DNA from: Echinometra lucunter
Lineage: Eukaryota; Echinodermata; Echinoidea; Camarodonta; Echinometridae
Assembly: GCA_029962745.1 (NCBI GenBank)
Contig: CM057165.1
Coordinates: forward strand, 19,753,226-19,817,225
Length of the DNA stretch: 64,000 nucleotides
Reading direction: 5' to 3'
Below are positions 1 through 11,800 of the stretch, in pieces; positions within the stretch are counted from its first letter, which is position 1, and each line of letters begins with the position of its first letter. The notes below the pieces were generated by a model. It did not search any database. It was not told the origin of the DNA and saw only the letters and a list, made by a program, of their open reading frames with translations. The position numbers were made by a program, and so were the translations under genes.

Positions 1-209
1 GAAGTGGAAGGCTTCAAAGTGCACCAAGTATTCTTTCTTGAAGATGAGTGTGGTCCTGAAAAGGACCTACCCACTCTCAATGTTTCGGTAAGCATGTTCT
101 TACCGTCCTCGAACGTGCTTACCGAAACGTCGAGAGTGGGTAGGTCCTTTTCAGGACCACACTCATCTTCAAGAAAGAATACTTGGTGTACCGTGAAGCC
201 TTCCACTTC
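1..209. repeat. Near-perfect 99-bp-arm palindrome (hairpin), running off the left edge
   Basis: Positions 1-99 are the reverse complement of 111-209, with an 11-base loop at 100-110 and only a handful of mismatches, mostly around 17-25 and 185-193. Since 1 pairs with 209, the structure may continue left of the window. Either arm can be read as open frame, but the frames mirror each other and show no domain I know. It could be a foldback transposon end, a recent inverted duplication, or a hairpin RNA source; the sequence does not decide between them. Confidence 0.85.
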
Positions 210-1346
210 CATTCGTCTACCACCATCGAAATCTTCAAAGGATATCTTTTGTTTTTTTGTTCTATATTCACAACTATCGAGATAAAGATATTAGTGTTGA
301 AAAAAAACATTTATAAAAAAACGACCGAATAAAAGCAGAAGGCGAAGTATAAACGGAAAAGAATCAAGCAATTTTGAAACAGTTTTAACTTCCTAAATGT
401 ACTTTATCAATATGTTATTACTCATGGACCCAAAATATCATTTATTCTTCAATTAAGTTTATATTGAAGCAGAGAGATAATTTTCATGTACTAATAGTTG
501 AAGAATGCTATTACTCTATGCTGTATGTCATTGTTTCAATTAGACATTTATTTTTGTTGTGTTTTTACTCTGATTAATTAACTGTAAAAGTGATTTATAA
601 GGAACTAAGCTGTATTATTATTACTATTATGTTTTTATTGAAAAAATGTTCATCGACCACTTAATAACTGTGGCTTCTAATACTTTTTCTATTGCTAAAA
701 CTTTAGAATTGACAGTCTGTGCCTAATTTAAACATTGCTTTTTACTCTTGGATGTTCATGCACCTCAGTAAGATACATGTGCAAAATAATCCAAGCTTGC
801 ATTATTTTGCATTAGCACAAAGGGTGTCAGAACACAAGGCTGCTCGAAATTACTACCATCACTAGAAATTTGGGGCGACATGAATCATTCTGCCCATAAA
901 CAGACTAGAGAAATTCGTTCCTGAAAATCAAAAGGATGTTAGCGGTGTAAGGAATAAGAGGAGCTAACAGCCTTTTGCTTCAGAACAGATAGAATGAGGG
1001 GAGTATGTAGTATTAAGGACAAAGTCAGGTAAGTGCGCAATATTAGTTAGGTTCACACGACCATCCCTAAGCTTGGAATTTACGTGTGGTTTTGAATGGA
1101 TTATCTTGTACTTTCAGCTCATGGGAGCGTGTGGCTTGTAGTTTCATAATGTAGGGTTGTTGTTTCGGTCCCCCATGAATCCCTGTCATTGTTTAAAACC
1201 TTGAGGTTAATGTTAAGTTTGAAGCTATACAACGGCTCGTGCGAACATAACTATTGCCTGCCACAAGCCTGCATGAGGGCATTAATTCAACATTCATATT
1301 ATAGTATACATGTAGAAGTAACACCTTCAATCCTGGCTCTTATGTA
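210..1346. other. A+T-rich stretch, nothing recognised
   Basis: I see no convincing coding exon, RNA gene or repeat here. It is ordinary non-coding sequence with short A and T runs. Confidence 0.5.
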
Positions 1347-1685
1347 GAGGTAGAGGATAGTTCCTGCCTCTCACAGTTACCTTTCAATTTGATGTCAGAG
1401 ACACGTTATAGAAACGTGATAGAAATGAATATGTATAAGCACGTACGTATGTAGGAATTCCAGGTATAAATTTCTTAGAGAACCCACTCCAGCGTCGTCC
1501 GCTGTCTTCAGAGCCCGAGTTCGAATCCCTCTTTTGCCTTGTGCATTTTTGCTGTAATAAATGGTAACAATGGCGTTTATTTCATCAGAAATAGTTCAAG
1601 TATCACAGCTATTACTCATACATATTCATTTCTGTGACGTCAAATTGGAAGGTAACTGCGAGAGGCAGGAACTATCCTCTACCTT
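1347..1685. mobile_element. MITE-like inverted repeat, about 50-bp arms
   Basis: The arm at about 1347-1397 (core GTAGAGGATAGTTCCTGCCT) is matched in reverse complement at 1635-1685 with few mismatches. The 240-bp interior has a B-box-like stretch (GAGTTCGAATCCC near 1510) that hints at tRNA-derived material, but no A box is clear. The 111-residue frame starting at 1634 lies partly in the arm and is not a gene. Confidence 0.6.
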
Positions 1686-1927
1686 ATATACATGTAGTTA
1701 GACAGAATGATGAAAATGGAGGGCACGGTGGATTAAGAGAGCTAACATGTTCAACATGGTATGTAATTTCTTTTCTGATATCTGCTTCATATTGTTGTGT
1801 ATACATGTACTTGCATGTTCACCTGATTGTTATGTACAATTTCTTATGTTTTAAAACCAATGGAAGAAGAATTTCTGTTATATTGTATGACAGATGCATC
1901 AATAAATTCAATTCAATTTACATAAAG

Positions 1928-2344
1928 TTAACCAATAAAAGTACAGAGCTTTTTAGAGGTCTAAATTAATCATCTTCATTCCTCAAATTGGCAACAACTA
2001 TTATTTTTTTTTCCACTCTTACATAGTTTGAAAAAAATAAATATAGATATAACATGAACCAAAATGAATTATGATTAAAATTTAAGTGGAAACTGCCCAT
2101 TTGAACGTGGAATTAAGGATTATATAATATTCACTGCATTGCCAATTTAAAGACTTCAATGATCAGTTACATTTAAACTGCTGTCATTTGAAAATGCAAC
2201 ATCATACTGCATTGAAATTGGACTCAAAATTGTCAGTGAATTTTTCTCTTTCTACTCATGTATAATGCGTCACGCCCAACATTCTGGACCAACATATACT
2301 GCCAAAGCGTCTCCTAAAGGAGACACTGTACGTCTATGGGTTAA
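1928..2344 (+). mobile_element. MITE family A, copy 1 (TTAA flanks)
   Basis: This 417-bp unit starts at a TTAA (1928-1931) and ends at a TTAA (2341-2344). The right end reads ...GTACGTCTATGGGTTAA. A second copy in the same orientation lies at 61400-61814, and a decayed one at about 54945-55330. The repeated internal phrase TTGCCAATTT is shared with family P below. TTAA target duplications are typical of piggyBac-type mobilisation; that assignment is inference and no transposase is encoded. Confidence 0.7.
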
Positions 2345-2716
2345 AACAAAAGAGGATCAACAGTAGCTGGTGTTCAACACAAAAAGCAAAAGTAACAGTA
2401 GATGTTGTTTAACAGGAAAGGAATCAAGTTTCTGCTGTTTTTTAAACAAAGATAGATAAAATTAAAAAAGTATAGGCCTACCTGTAAAAAAAAAAAGATT
2501 TATGAGGAAGTGAATTTATGTTTAACTTTGGTATCAGCTTGCAGCTGTTATGTGTATACCTCTAAAGAACAGATTTATGAGGAAGTAACCTTGTTGTCAA
2601 GTACCTCACTCTTCCATTATCCATATCAGTTTACACATTTGATATGATATAGAAACTTTATCATAAGGGTGCATATCCTCTCTTGTTTTGACCCATTTAA
2701 AAGATGTAAGCAGAGC

Positions 2717-3206
2717 TTAAAGGCTAGGTTTGTGAGCAGCCGATTTAAAAAATTCTCAAACTAAGATGAAACATGTGTATGAGTACTTGTATTTGTACTC
2801 AAAAACTCTGAAACCAACCATAATGTGGAATGAAAAACTGTTAGTAAGAAGCAAACCGCGAATTTAATATTTTAGGTCTCAGAGACAATAAATAAGAGGG
2901 CCGTTTTGCTTGAATTCAAAAAGACTGTTATCTGCCTCCCTCCTCATGATACGCCAATAGACACAGTATGGTCCAGTGAGCCATGCGCTCATGTAAACTC
3001 CTTACGTCTAGTTTGTGTTATCAACCCTTATATATTTATCAAACATTGGTTCACATTTTTAATATTTAGAAATACTTCCTGAGGGTATTATTCTTTGAAA
3101 CTTTCAGACTGGTATTTTTACACTATAACCCTTATGTTTATCCCATTTTCAAGTAACAAAATGAGTTTAAAAAAAAAAAAATAATAATGTTAACCAATGC
3201 CTTTAA
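2717..3206 (+). mobile_element. MITE family B, copy 1 (TTAA flanks)
   Basis: The unit runs from TTAA at 2717-2720 to TTAA at 3203-3206. Its right end, GTTAACCAATGCCTTTAA, is the reverse complement of the intact left end TTAAAGGCATTGGCTAAC seen in copies at 29115 and 47566. Internal sequence such as AAACTAAGATGAAACATGTG is nearly identical in all three copies. No coding potential is seen. Confidence 0.75.
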
Positions 3207-3597
3207 GGGGTTCTATCAAATGTCGTTAGTTATCACCTGATATGCAAATACATTCCAAAATGATCCTGAGTATGAACTTAAAAGAGAATGAAATATGTTG
3301 TGTCAAATACATTTTTATATCTTGAGCTAAGAAGGAGACAAGCATCATCTGTAGAGATAATCGAGAAAATATGAAATTTTGTATACAAAACATATTGCGA
3401 GTTGTCCTTCTAAACCTGCCATTTTGAAGCGACATTGCCAATTTGAGGATCGCCATAGAAAGTAAATTGAGACTTTTCAAACTTTCCTATCTTTCTCATT
3501 TCGTAACCCATTGTGATGGCACTATTTTCAAATTGCTTCTATCTATCCTCTCTGTTCATTAAAATGGATACATGTATTCCAAGGGTTTCATTCTCCT

Positions 3598-4014
3598 TTA
3601 ACCCATTCGTGACAGGAATTATTTAAAGCCTAATTTGATCAGCTTTTATTCTTCAAATTGGCAACACCAACATTTTTATTTTATTGCTACATTTTTCTTA
3701 TAAAACGTCATGTATCTGAAATGAATATAAATTGACTGAAATTATGATGAGAAGTCAAAAAGTTGCCAATTTGCAGGGGCAAACGGTGATTTTAAACTTT
3801 CCATCATATTGCCAATTTAAGGATTTTAATGCTTATTTTCCTTTGAAAATTTTTCACCATCAAACAACAAACATTGATGCAACCAACGTGGGCATAGTAC
3901 GTGTAGAATTTTTTGCTCTTTCTGCTCATGTATTTGGTATGATTTTTAGAGCTCTGCATCAAAAGTCATTAGACCAAACCACAAAATGTGGACCCTCTGT
4001 CACGAATGGGTTAA
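3598..4014 (+). mobile_element. MITE family P, copy 1 (TTAA flanks, CCCATTCGTGACAG ends)
   Basis: The element is bounded by TTAA at 3598-3601 and 4011-4014. The terminal inverted repeats are ACCCATTCGTGACAG on the left and CTGTCACGAATGGGT on the right. The copy at 63070-63482 is highly similar over its full length; an inverted, decayed copy lies at 33581-33965 and a split copy at 26035-26700. A shared 105-residue frame starting at 3732 is kept partly open in the 63201 copy but resembles nothing I know. Piggybac-type origin is inferred from TTAA. Confidence 0.8.
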
Positions 4015-4499
4015 GGGGTTCTGTAAAATGCCACTTGTTTATCACCTGATGTACACATACACTCTTAACTTCCCTTTTTACCTGTAAAGAATATGATTGA
4101 GGAAGTAAATTTTCCTTGAATTCACACTTCCTACAAATTTGTTATAGGTAATCTTACTTTGTTGAATATCCTGTCTCAGGAAATTTGGATTCCACTGAAT
4201 TTCAGATTTATCTTCTGAAGATCCATTTATGTGTATAATTTACTTTGTCAAGAAAAAAAAATAACAACAACAAACAAACAGTATAAATATATCTGTTCTG
4301 TATGTTATGACTGTCTTTTTTTTCTTTCTGATGGAAATGAATAAATCCAAATTTGAATTTGAATTTGATGTTTAAACATTATGGAAATGCAACAAGACAG
4401 GGAAAAGGAAAAGAAAAAGTAAAAAGAAAAAGACAGAGCAGGTCAAATCATAAGTGTCGTAGGGTAAAATTAACAAAGAGAAAAACTTTTTCTTTTCAT

Positions 4500-4500
<1 letters not shown>
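4015..4500. other. Non-coding spacer
   Basis: The first 50 bases (TTAAGGGGTTCT..TATCACCTGAT) resemble 3203-3255, just right of MITE B copy 1. This suggests that MITE P inserted in, or was copied with, a larger repeat. Nothing else is recognised. Confidence 0.4.
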
Positions 4501-4532
<32 letters not shown>

Positions 4533-4699
4533 CACAAATCTGTGCATAAAGTTAAGCATGACTTTAAGAATGATTTAACTATGAACAGCCGTATGGAATG
4601 CCCTAAGTTTTTCCTTGTGTTTTAAAGAAGTGTGACTGTATTTCCCTAATCTCAATTAAATTGTTGACAAAAACTTCACATTGAAAGCATTTTGTTAAT

Positions 4700-4902
<203 letters not shown>

Positions 4903-4904
4903 TG

Positions 4905-5283
4905 GTTTGGCGTCACCTGTGCCTGGGAGGCGAAAAGCGAACTGAATCACTATAACCCTCGGGTCTCTTCTCCCGATATCACTGATTGGGGGTGTGCAGA
5001 TGGACCACATACACCGGGATTTCCCCTACTCTTATACGAATAGTGCAGTGGGGATCTTTAACGTGCAAGGTGGTGACCCTCTCCTTTACACGGGACCTAC
5101 ATTTAACGTCCTATCCGAGGGACGGAGTGTTTTCCACTGTAGCATAGCCTGCATCTATATGAAACAGGGGAGGGGCAAGATAACACACAACGTAGGCTTC
5201 ACGTCATCCGCCTGGGTTGGACTCGAACCCATGATCTTTGGTTTGACAGGCAGACGCTTTACCGACTGGGCCAACTCGCTCCC
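4905..5283 (-). mobile_element. tRNA-derived SINE, antisense copy
   Basis: Read on the minus strand, it begins GGGAGCGAGTTGGCCCAGTC at 5283 with an A-box-like tRNA head. The B box GGTTCGAGTCC follows near 5220, then a long tRNA-unrelated body and an AT-rich tail at 4905. The same element occurs in sense at 39358-39745. It is probably an RNA polymerase III-type SINE; activity is unknown. The open frame at 4994 is part of the body, not a gene. Confidence 0.85.
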
Positions 5284-5858
5284 TACAAATTTAATCTACG
5301 TAGATATTTCAACTTTCACTTAATATGCGATAGAATATGATTGAGAATCCCATTTGGCTTTCCATATTCAATTCATTCTTAAAGTCGTGCATAACTTTTC
5401 TTACAGCTATGTGAAACACCCCCATGTGTATAACTGTATGCATCCAACTGTACAAAAAGGTTGTCTTTTTGCACCGAAGATGGATGTGTAGCATGCCAAA
5501 ATATATAACAGTAACTAGAAGAGTATAACAAAACTATGTGCAAAGTATTGATTTTACTGTTGATAATGATATAAGGATATAAGGGCTATTATTACTACTG
5601 TAGTGATTATGCGAATGTTACCTTTAACTTAAGAAAACACAGTCAGCTTTGCACAGACATTAACTTGTCTGTATTTTGATTTCTTGTGAAAATTAAACAT
5701 TGAACCAACATATAATTGTTTTACTGATATAACATTGTCTTACTAGCATAACATTGTTTTCAGATTACCACCCCTGGTGTAAACATGAATATTTCCTTTA
5801 GATGACAACATATTCCTTCCTCTTCTCTTCTTGCTAGTGTATTGTACAGATCTCCATC

Positions 5859-6000
5859 TGGGGAGTGTTTCATGAAGAGTCTCGTCAGTGATATTTTTCC
5901 GAACAACTGTTATAAGCTACTGAAATCCTTGCATCTGATTGGCTGAGAGCAAATTTGTCAGTAGAAGTCACTGACAAGACACTTCATGAAATGCTCCCCA
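5859..6000. mobile_element. Foldback MITE family D, copy 1
   Basis: The ends TGGGGAGTGTTTCATGAAGA and its near reverse complement at 6000 fold back on one another. The interior phrase CTTGCATCTGATTGGCTGAG is shared with 6096-6248 and, in reverse, with 27540-27686. Confidence 0.75.
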
Positions 6001-6095
6001 GGTGTATTCTGATACTGCTATTTACACCAATTATGAAGGAAGTTTGAGGTTGGGTTTACAGAATGAGAACTTTATCCTGCTGCCTATACTGGAAC

Positions 6096-6248
6096 CAGGG
6101 CCATGTTTCATAAAACTTGCTCTCAATAACAAGTTGCAATAACTGTTATAAGCTACTGAAATCCTTGCATCTGATTGGCTGAGAGCAAATTTGTCATAGA
6201 AATGTGGCAGTTTTTACTGATAAGAAGTTTTATGAAATGGGGGCCCAG
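6096..6248. mobile_element. Foldback MITE family D, copy 2
   Basis: The ends are GGGCCATGTTTCATAAAACT and AGTTTTATGAAATGGGGGCC. The core is nearly identical to the copy 95 bp to its left, but the termini differ, so these are two subfamilies inserted side by side or one local duplication. Confidence 0.7.
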
Positions 6249-6254
6249 GTTATT

Positions 6255-7395
6255 CCAGGAAGAAGGGGGGAGGGGGAGGGGTTGTGGGAATATATCACAG
6301 TTAACATGCAACGACCACAGGTTTTCTCAAACCACCCTAAACAAGTGTTAGCCATGCATTGATCTAAATCCTACACTTTATAGCTTTTTTAATGCTTTTT
6401 TGAAGAAATTTACCTCCTAGGCTGGTGTATATTGCTCAGACATGTGGTTAAACTCAACAAATATACCCTTTAGTTTTTCCTTAAAGAAGGGGGGGGGGGG
6501 GGTAGTTGGAGTATATCACTGTTATCATGCAATGACCACAGGTTTTCCTAATCCACCCTTAACAAGTCTTAGCCATGCACTGATCTAAATCACACACTTT
6601 TATAGCTTTTTTAATGCTTTCTTGAAGAAATTTACCTTCTTAGCTAGTGTATACTGCTCAAACATGTGGTTAAACTTAACAAACACACTTTTCCCTTATT
6701 TTTGACCCTTTTTTGCCTATCTGACGGGTATAATACCGGCAGAATAAAGGATTGTTAGATTTTTGGACTTCAACTACAGTCTAAACCACCACATGGAGGG
6801 GGTGGGTAGGTGGAATATATCACTGTTATTGTTAACATGCAATGACTACAGATTTTCCCAAACCACCCTAAACAAGTCTTAGCCACTGATCTAAATCACA
6901 CACTTTTCTAGGTTTTTTAAAAATGCTTTTTGGGAGAAATTTTCCTTATACCTCTCAAACATGTGGTTAAACTCACCAGTCACCCATTTCCCTTATTTTT
7001 GACCTTTTTTGCCTATCTGACGAGATACAATACTGACAAGAATAATAGATTGTTAGATCTTTGGGCTTCAACCTCTAAACTACCACGTAGAGGGGGTGGG
7101 GATGGGTAGGCAGAATATGTCTGTTAACATGCAATGACCACAGATTATCCCAAACCACCCTAAACAAGTCTTAACCACTGTTCTAAATCACACACTTTTC
7201 TAGGTTTTTAAATTCATTTTTGAATAAATTTACCTCCCAAACTAGTGTATACTGCTGAAACATGTGGTTAAACCCAGCAAACATACCCCTTTTCCTTGTT
7301 TTTGACTTTTTTTTTTTTTTTTTTTGCCTATCTGAAAGGATATATCACCTCAAGAATAATGGCTTCTTAGACCTTTGGACTTCAACCTCTAAACT
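6255..7395 (+). repeat. Four-unit tandem array, 220-310-bp units
   Basis: The landmark CATGCAAYGACYACAG recurs near 6307, 6527, 6837 and 7130. Each is followed by AAACCACCCTAAACAAG and, further on, ACATGTGGTTAAAC. Units differ by G-run length and small gaps (about 220, 310 and 292 bp apart). It is non-coding and lies upstream of the sialyltransferase. Confidence 0.8.
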
Positions 7396-8279
7396 GCATT
7401 ATGTACATATTTGTGGGAGGAATTGTAGCTAATGTTTGTTCTTTTATGATGTTCCAAGAAACTCTTTTCTCTTTTGTACCATTTCCAAAGGTTCACTCAC
7501 TATTGAAATTGAATTGAAATTGAAATTAACATCTATTTCCTTCTCATCAGTACAGTATGAAAAATGAGGTGTACGTGATCATTGTTACAATGGGATATGC
7601 ATAGATTACGATACAGTACATAATGCAGTAAATAGGAGGTAGAAAACCCGGAAAGCAGAGCTTGTGTTGGCAACACCCATGATAACAGATTACGAGTTAG
7701 TGAAAGAACCTAAAGTATATGAGTACCGAGGAACATATAATACGATTTTTGCATCTGTATTTTGGAATCGATATTAAAGTGGAAGGAAAATAAGTAAAAC
7801 AGAGGAAAAACTGAGAGGAAAGTTAGGCATTGAAAGGCATGTTGGCTTATCAGCCTTTTAGGCTTTGTGTCTGTGGTAACATCAAAGATTACAGCGTAAT
7901 ATACAATACTAAAATAGGCCGCATACATTAAAAACAAGCAAAAATATGCTTGCTATATGTAATATCTGGAAATTTACAAGAAAACATGCATTTATAGCTG
8001 CATCAGTTCATATTTCTATCCCTTGGCCATCCCAGAACAATAGAAAAGCTTATACATGCATGAAAAAATCTTACCATACTCTGTTTAAAATTTCATAATG
8101 TGTATAGTTTATGATTGAAGATATTATTCTTGAAGAAAAATCCTTCCATCAAAGGTGAATCATTGTTAGTATGAAAAGCCATACAAACACAGAATGAACA
8201 ATCAATAAGAGTCCTTCTTGAGTTTGATACATTTCTTTGTACTGTCTTTTTTAATACATGAATATAGACAAGTCGATGG
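7396..8279. other. Region just upstream of the sialyltransferase coding exon
   Basis: No CpG-rich promoter, TATA box in context or clear 5' UTR exon could be identified. A splice acceptor-like AG at 8266-8267 directly precedes the first coding exon, so the true first exon may lie further left. Confidence 0.4.
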
Positions 8280-8837
8280 ATGATCTTTCTGGGACTATGT
8301 GTACCAATCTTCATCACATCTGCCCTGTACTTTCAGGAAACCTTGACATTACCTAGGCCAAAGGTCGTCAATGGGGGCATCAGATGGGGACAGCCAAGAT
8401 ATTCCTCATCTGTAGAAATCATCTACCACCAGGCCCCACATAGCAACAGATCCCAGATTTCAACCACTAACTCCTCAGGCAACTCCACCAGCAATTTCAC
8501 TCTCAGTTCCACCGGCAACTTCACGTTATTGGCAAATGCAAGCCATGCCACCCATGACGAAAGGACGTTGCCCTTGAATCCCAAACCTGATGACATTCAG
8601 GGTGACATGTTTGTCTATTCCAGGCAATCCCTGGATAAACAGAACGCGAGCTTAAACTCGGGTGAGAGGACCGAGAATTTACCTGGGAATGAGACAGCTT
8701 CCATCGTTATCAGCAACGGTGCAATAGAAGTGGAGGATATTCCAGCAGAGGACCCTTCAAAGGAACATGAGGAACGTGTAGTTGATCCACTTGTAAAAGA
8801 TTTGAGTGGTTATTCCTCTGTCGTCAACTCAAAAAAC
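8280..8837 (+). CDS. ST6GALNAC: Sialyltransferase exon 1 (anchor and stem)
   Basis: 186 codons ending in phase 0 before GTGAGT. The first 20 residues form a signal-anchor (IFLGLCVPIFITSALYF), as expected for a type II Golgi enzyme. The stem holds eight N-X-S/T sequons (NRS, NSS, NST, NFT twice, NAS twice, NET) and few hydrophobic residues. Open frame continues past the donor to 8894, but the phase-0 join to the next exon is exact. An in-frame TAG at 8265-8267 doubles as a possible AG acceptor. Confidence 0.85.
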
Positions 8838-11800
8838 GTGAGTAAAAAACTTCACTGTGGACACAGTTCCTCAATTCCTCTCCATATTGATTAGTTGATT
8901 TTGTTGGATTAATTTTTTCAGCTGCACGTAGCTATCCTACCTTTCATTTTTGTTCTGAAACACAATCTTCAGTACACACATTTATTCATCATTTCTTGTC
9001 GTCTTCATCACCGTTGAAACATTTACTCTTCCGGCAACTGTATTTATCCTCATCGTTATTATCATTTTTGTTCTGATAATAACAATTTCGAGTGAAGATC
9101 ATTACAGTTATATTGGCTTGTTCGGGGTCCGCCCACTTGACCGAAGTCCCGCGAGACCGAAGGCCCGCGAGGCCGACTTTTCTCGTATCGTATTTTCCTT
9201 TATCACAAATAATGCGCTATCGGTATATAACATATAACATAATTACGTCTCCTTTAGCATGTTTAGTCCTCGTTGCCCCTTATTAATTATCAAACTTCCT
9301 TCTGGCACAGGAATTGGTCAGAGCGGTGTGATATTATAGATTACAATTTGCTATTTTCGGCCTCGCGGGCCTTCGGTGAAGTGGGTTGTCACCGCTTGTT
9401 CACATACATGTACCATGGCAAAACCCTGTGGTAACCCCCACATAAATTAGTGGTATACATGCATGAGGCAGCTAAAAAAAAAAAAAGGTAGAGGCAAAAA
9501 GCTTCCTTTTTCCCTCCTGGCAGCAAAAAGATAGTAGACCAATCAAATTCATATAAAGTGAGCACAAAATATGAAATCACAAAGTTTGTTGGCTCAACTA
9601 TTGGCAAAACTCCTTTTTATTGGAGCATGAACACTTATTGAGGTGTTATTGTGCATCTGATTGTAAGTGGTGCTGTAAAAAAAACACAAAAATACCCCCA
9701 GGGTAAAACCCCCCAGGGTTTTCAATGGGTGTTGCCACTGGATATCAGGATGAGCTTAGATTATCATCATGAGTTTTATTATATCTGTATATTTTTGCCT
9801 TTTGCTTGATTTTTTTCTTATATCTGTATAATTTTGCTTGATTTTTTTTATAGTTTATCTGTACATTTTCGCCTTCTTGTTTGATTTTTGTTTCGACCTA
9901 TCCAATGATTTTGTCAAATCTGTATACTTTTTTTTGTTTTTGTTATGCCATTTCAATGGCCTTTGTAAAAACTTTTGTATGTTGATGATAATCCAGAATT
10001 TTGGAATTTATATCAATAAAATTGAATTGATTTGATTTGATTTATCTTCTATTTAGCAACTTTACATAAGGTGTCCAAAGTGTGCCTACGTCTCCAGTTC
10101 CGGCCAACTCCTAGGAACCAAGGCCGGAGAAATCATCGATTCATACCCCTGTGTCATCCGCATGAACAATGCCCCCACGAAAGGCTTTGAAGCCGACGTA
10201 GGTAGCAAGACAACAGTCCGTGTGGTTGCCCACTCAGCCATAGGACAAGTGTATTCAAAGAGGGCATCATTACTGAAAGGTGAGGAAGCATACACATTCA
10301 ATTTTCAAAGCAAATGTATTGAATCCCTAAATTCAAAATCTGTGCATTTAAAAACGATATTACTGAAAGATAGTTCAATATAAAGAGTTTCAATGCAATA
10401 GGCTTTTTCGCCAAACACATAATTTGCTTCCTTTCAAAAAAGGCATCCCCTATCAGGGTCGATCAATTTCAAGAATTTCTCCGCAAATTGCATTGTGGAT
10501 ATATGATAATTTTTTCTAAACAAAACTACCAGAATCAATATTTTTCCTCTAAATATTCTCTATAGCTTTCATTCGACTAGGAAATCTTTTGTTTTCTGCC
10601 TTAGTACTGGAGCAACAGATTTCCAAAAATTTCCCTGAAAATAGGTCGTTGTATCAGGGCTTATCTACATGGCAGCATTTATCTTCATTGCCTTGAATGG
10701 ATATTGATGTGTTTTGTGCTGATTTTCGTTTCCCATATTAATCAATATTTTGCGTTTTATTTCCATGAGTTCCATGAATGATTCTGATGTTTTTCAGGAA
10801 TCGGATTCTGATTTGGAAGTATTGAAATGTGTTTAAGTAGATGGAATTGATTTTCTTTTGTTTGGATTTCTAGGTCACATGCATAGAATCAATAGAAAAT
10901 ACACTGTCATTTTAGGCATGATGTCATTGTAATAAATTGGAAGCTTGCAAAATTGCACATGTATTTCAAATGCAATGCTTTATGGTTGGTTTATTTTTAT
11001 AGGGGCATGTAGTATAGTGAATCATAGATTGGACTTTTGATCAGTAGGTTTAGGATTCAAATCATCCCCAGCTTGGTAATAATGTAATGGTTTTTTTTTT
11101 GGTTTTTTTTTTGCATACATTATTAAAAAACTTGATGCAGAAGTTCTAAATGGGTAAATTGTGCATTAGGGGGAAAAAAATTCGGTAAGAAAAATTATGG
11201 AGTGCTAGAGTAATAATCTCATAGCCAGTACCGTCACACTCATGTCTATTTGATATTGGTACGTGTATAATATTACATTTTGAAAATATGTTAAATGTAT
11301 TAAGGCCTCCACACACCGGATCCGACATTCGACAAAACGACACGACATCCGACATCCGACATGATAAATCAATAAAAATTGGTGCACACCACTCACGACA
11401 TGACCTAAAAAAACGTGCCGGTTAGCAATTCGTGTCGTTTTCAAAGATGAGAATGTCGTGATGGAATTAATTTGAAACTCATCAAGAAATATTGAAAAAA
11501 ATTGCAAAGATCAAGAAGGAAATTAATCATTTTTATTTGGATATCACTTATTAGTTTTCCCTACAAACTTTTGAAATGCTTCATGTGTACCGCGATCGCA
11601 CAAGTGCACAATGTACGTTGAGAAGATAATCCCTATTCGTCGCTCCCTTCCCTTTCTGCCTCTTTCCATCTTTCTGTCTCTCTCTACCACTCTCTTCATT
11701 AAAATTCTTTATTAAGTACTCGTGTTTCATAAAAGTTTTAATGTGTCATCGTTACTCCCATTCAACACTTGCAGAATTTATGAACTTATGGTTGAGAAGA

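Noticed and set aside
1634..1969. 111-residue open frame
   Set aside because: Begins in an inverted-repeat arm and runs into MITE A; no domain or splice context.
3732..4049. 105-residue frame shared with 63201
   Set aside because: It is conserved only because both lie inside copies of the same MITE; no domain seen. Kept as a note under family P.
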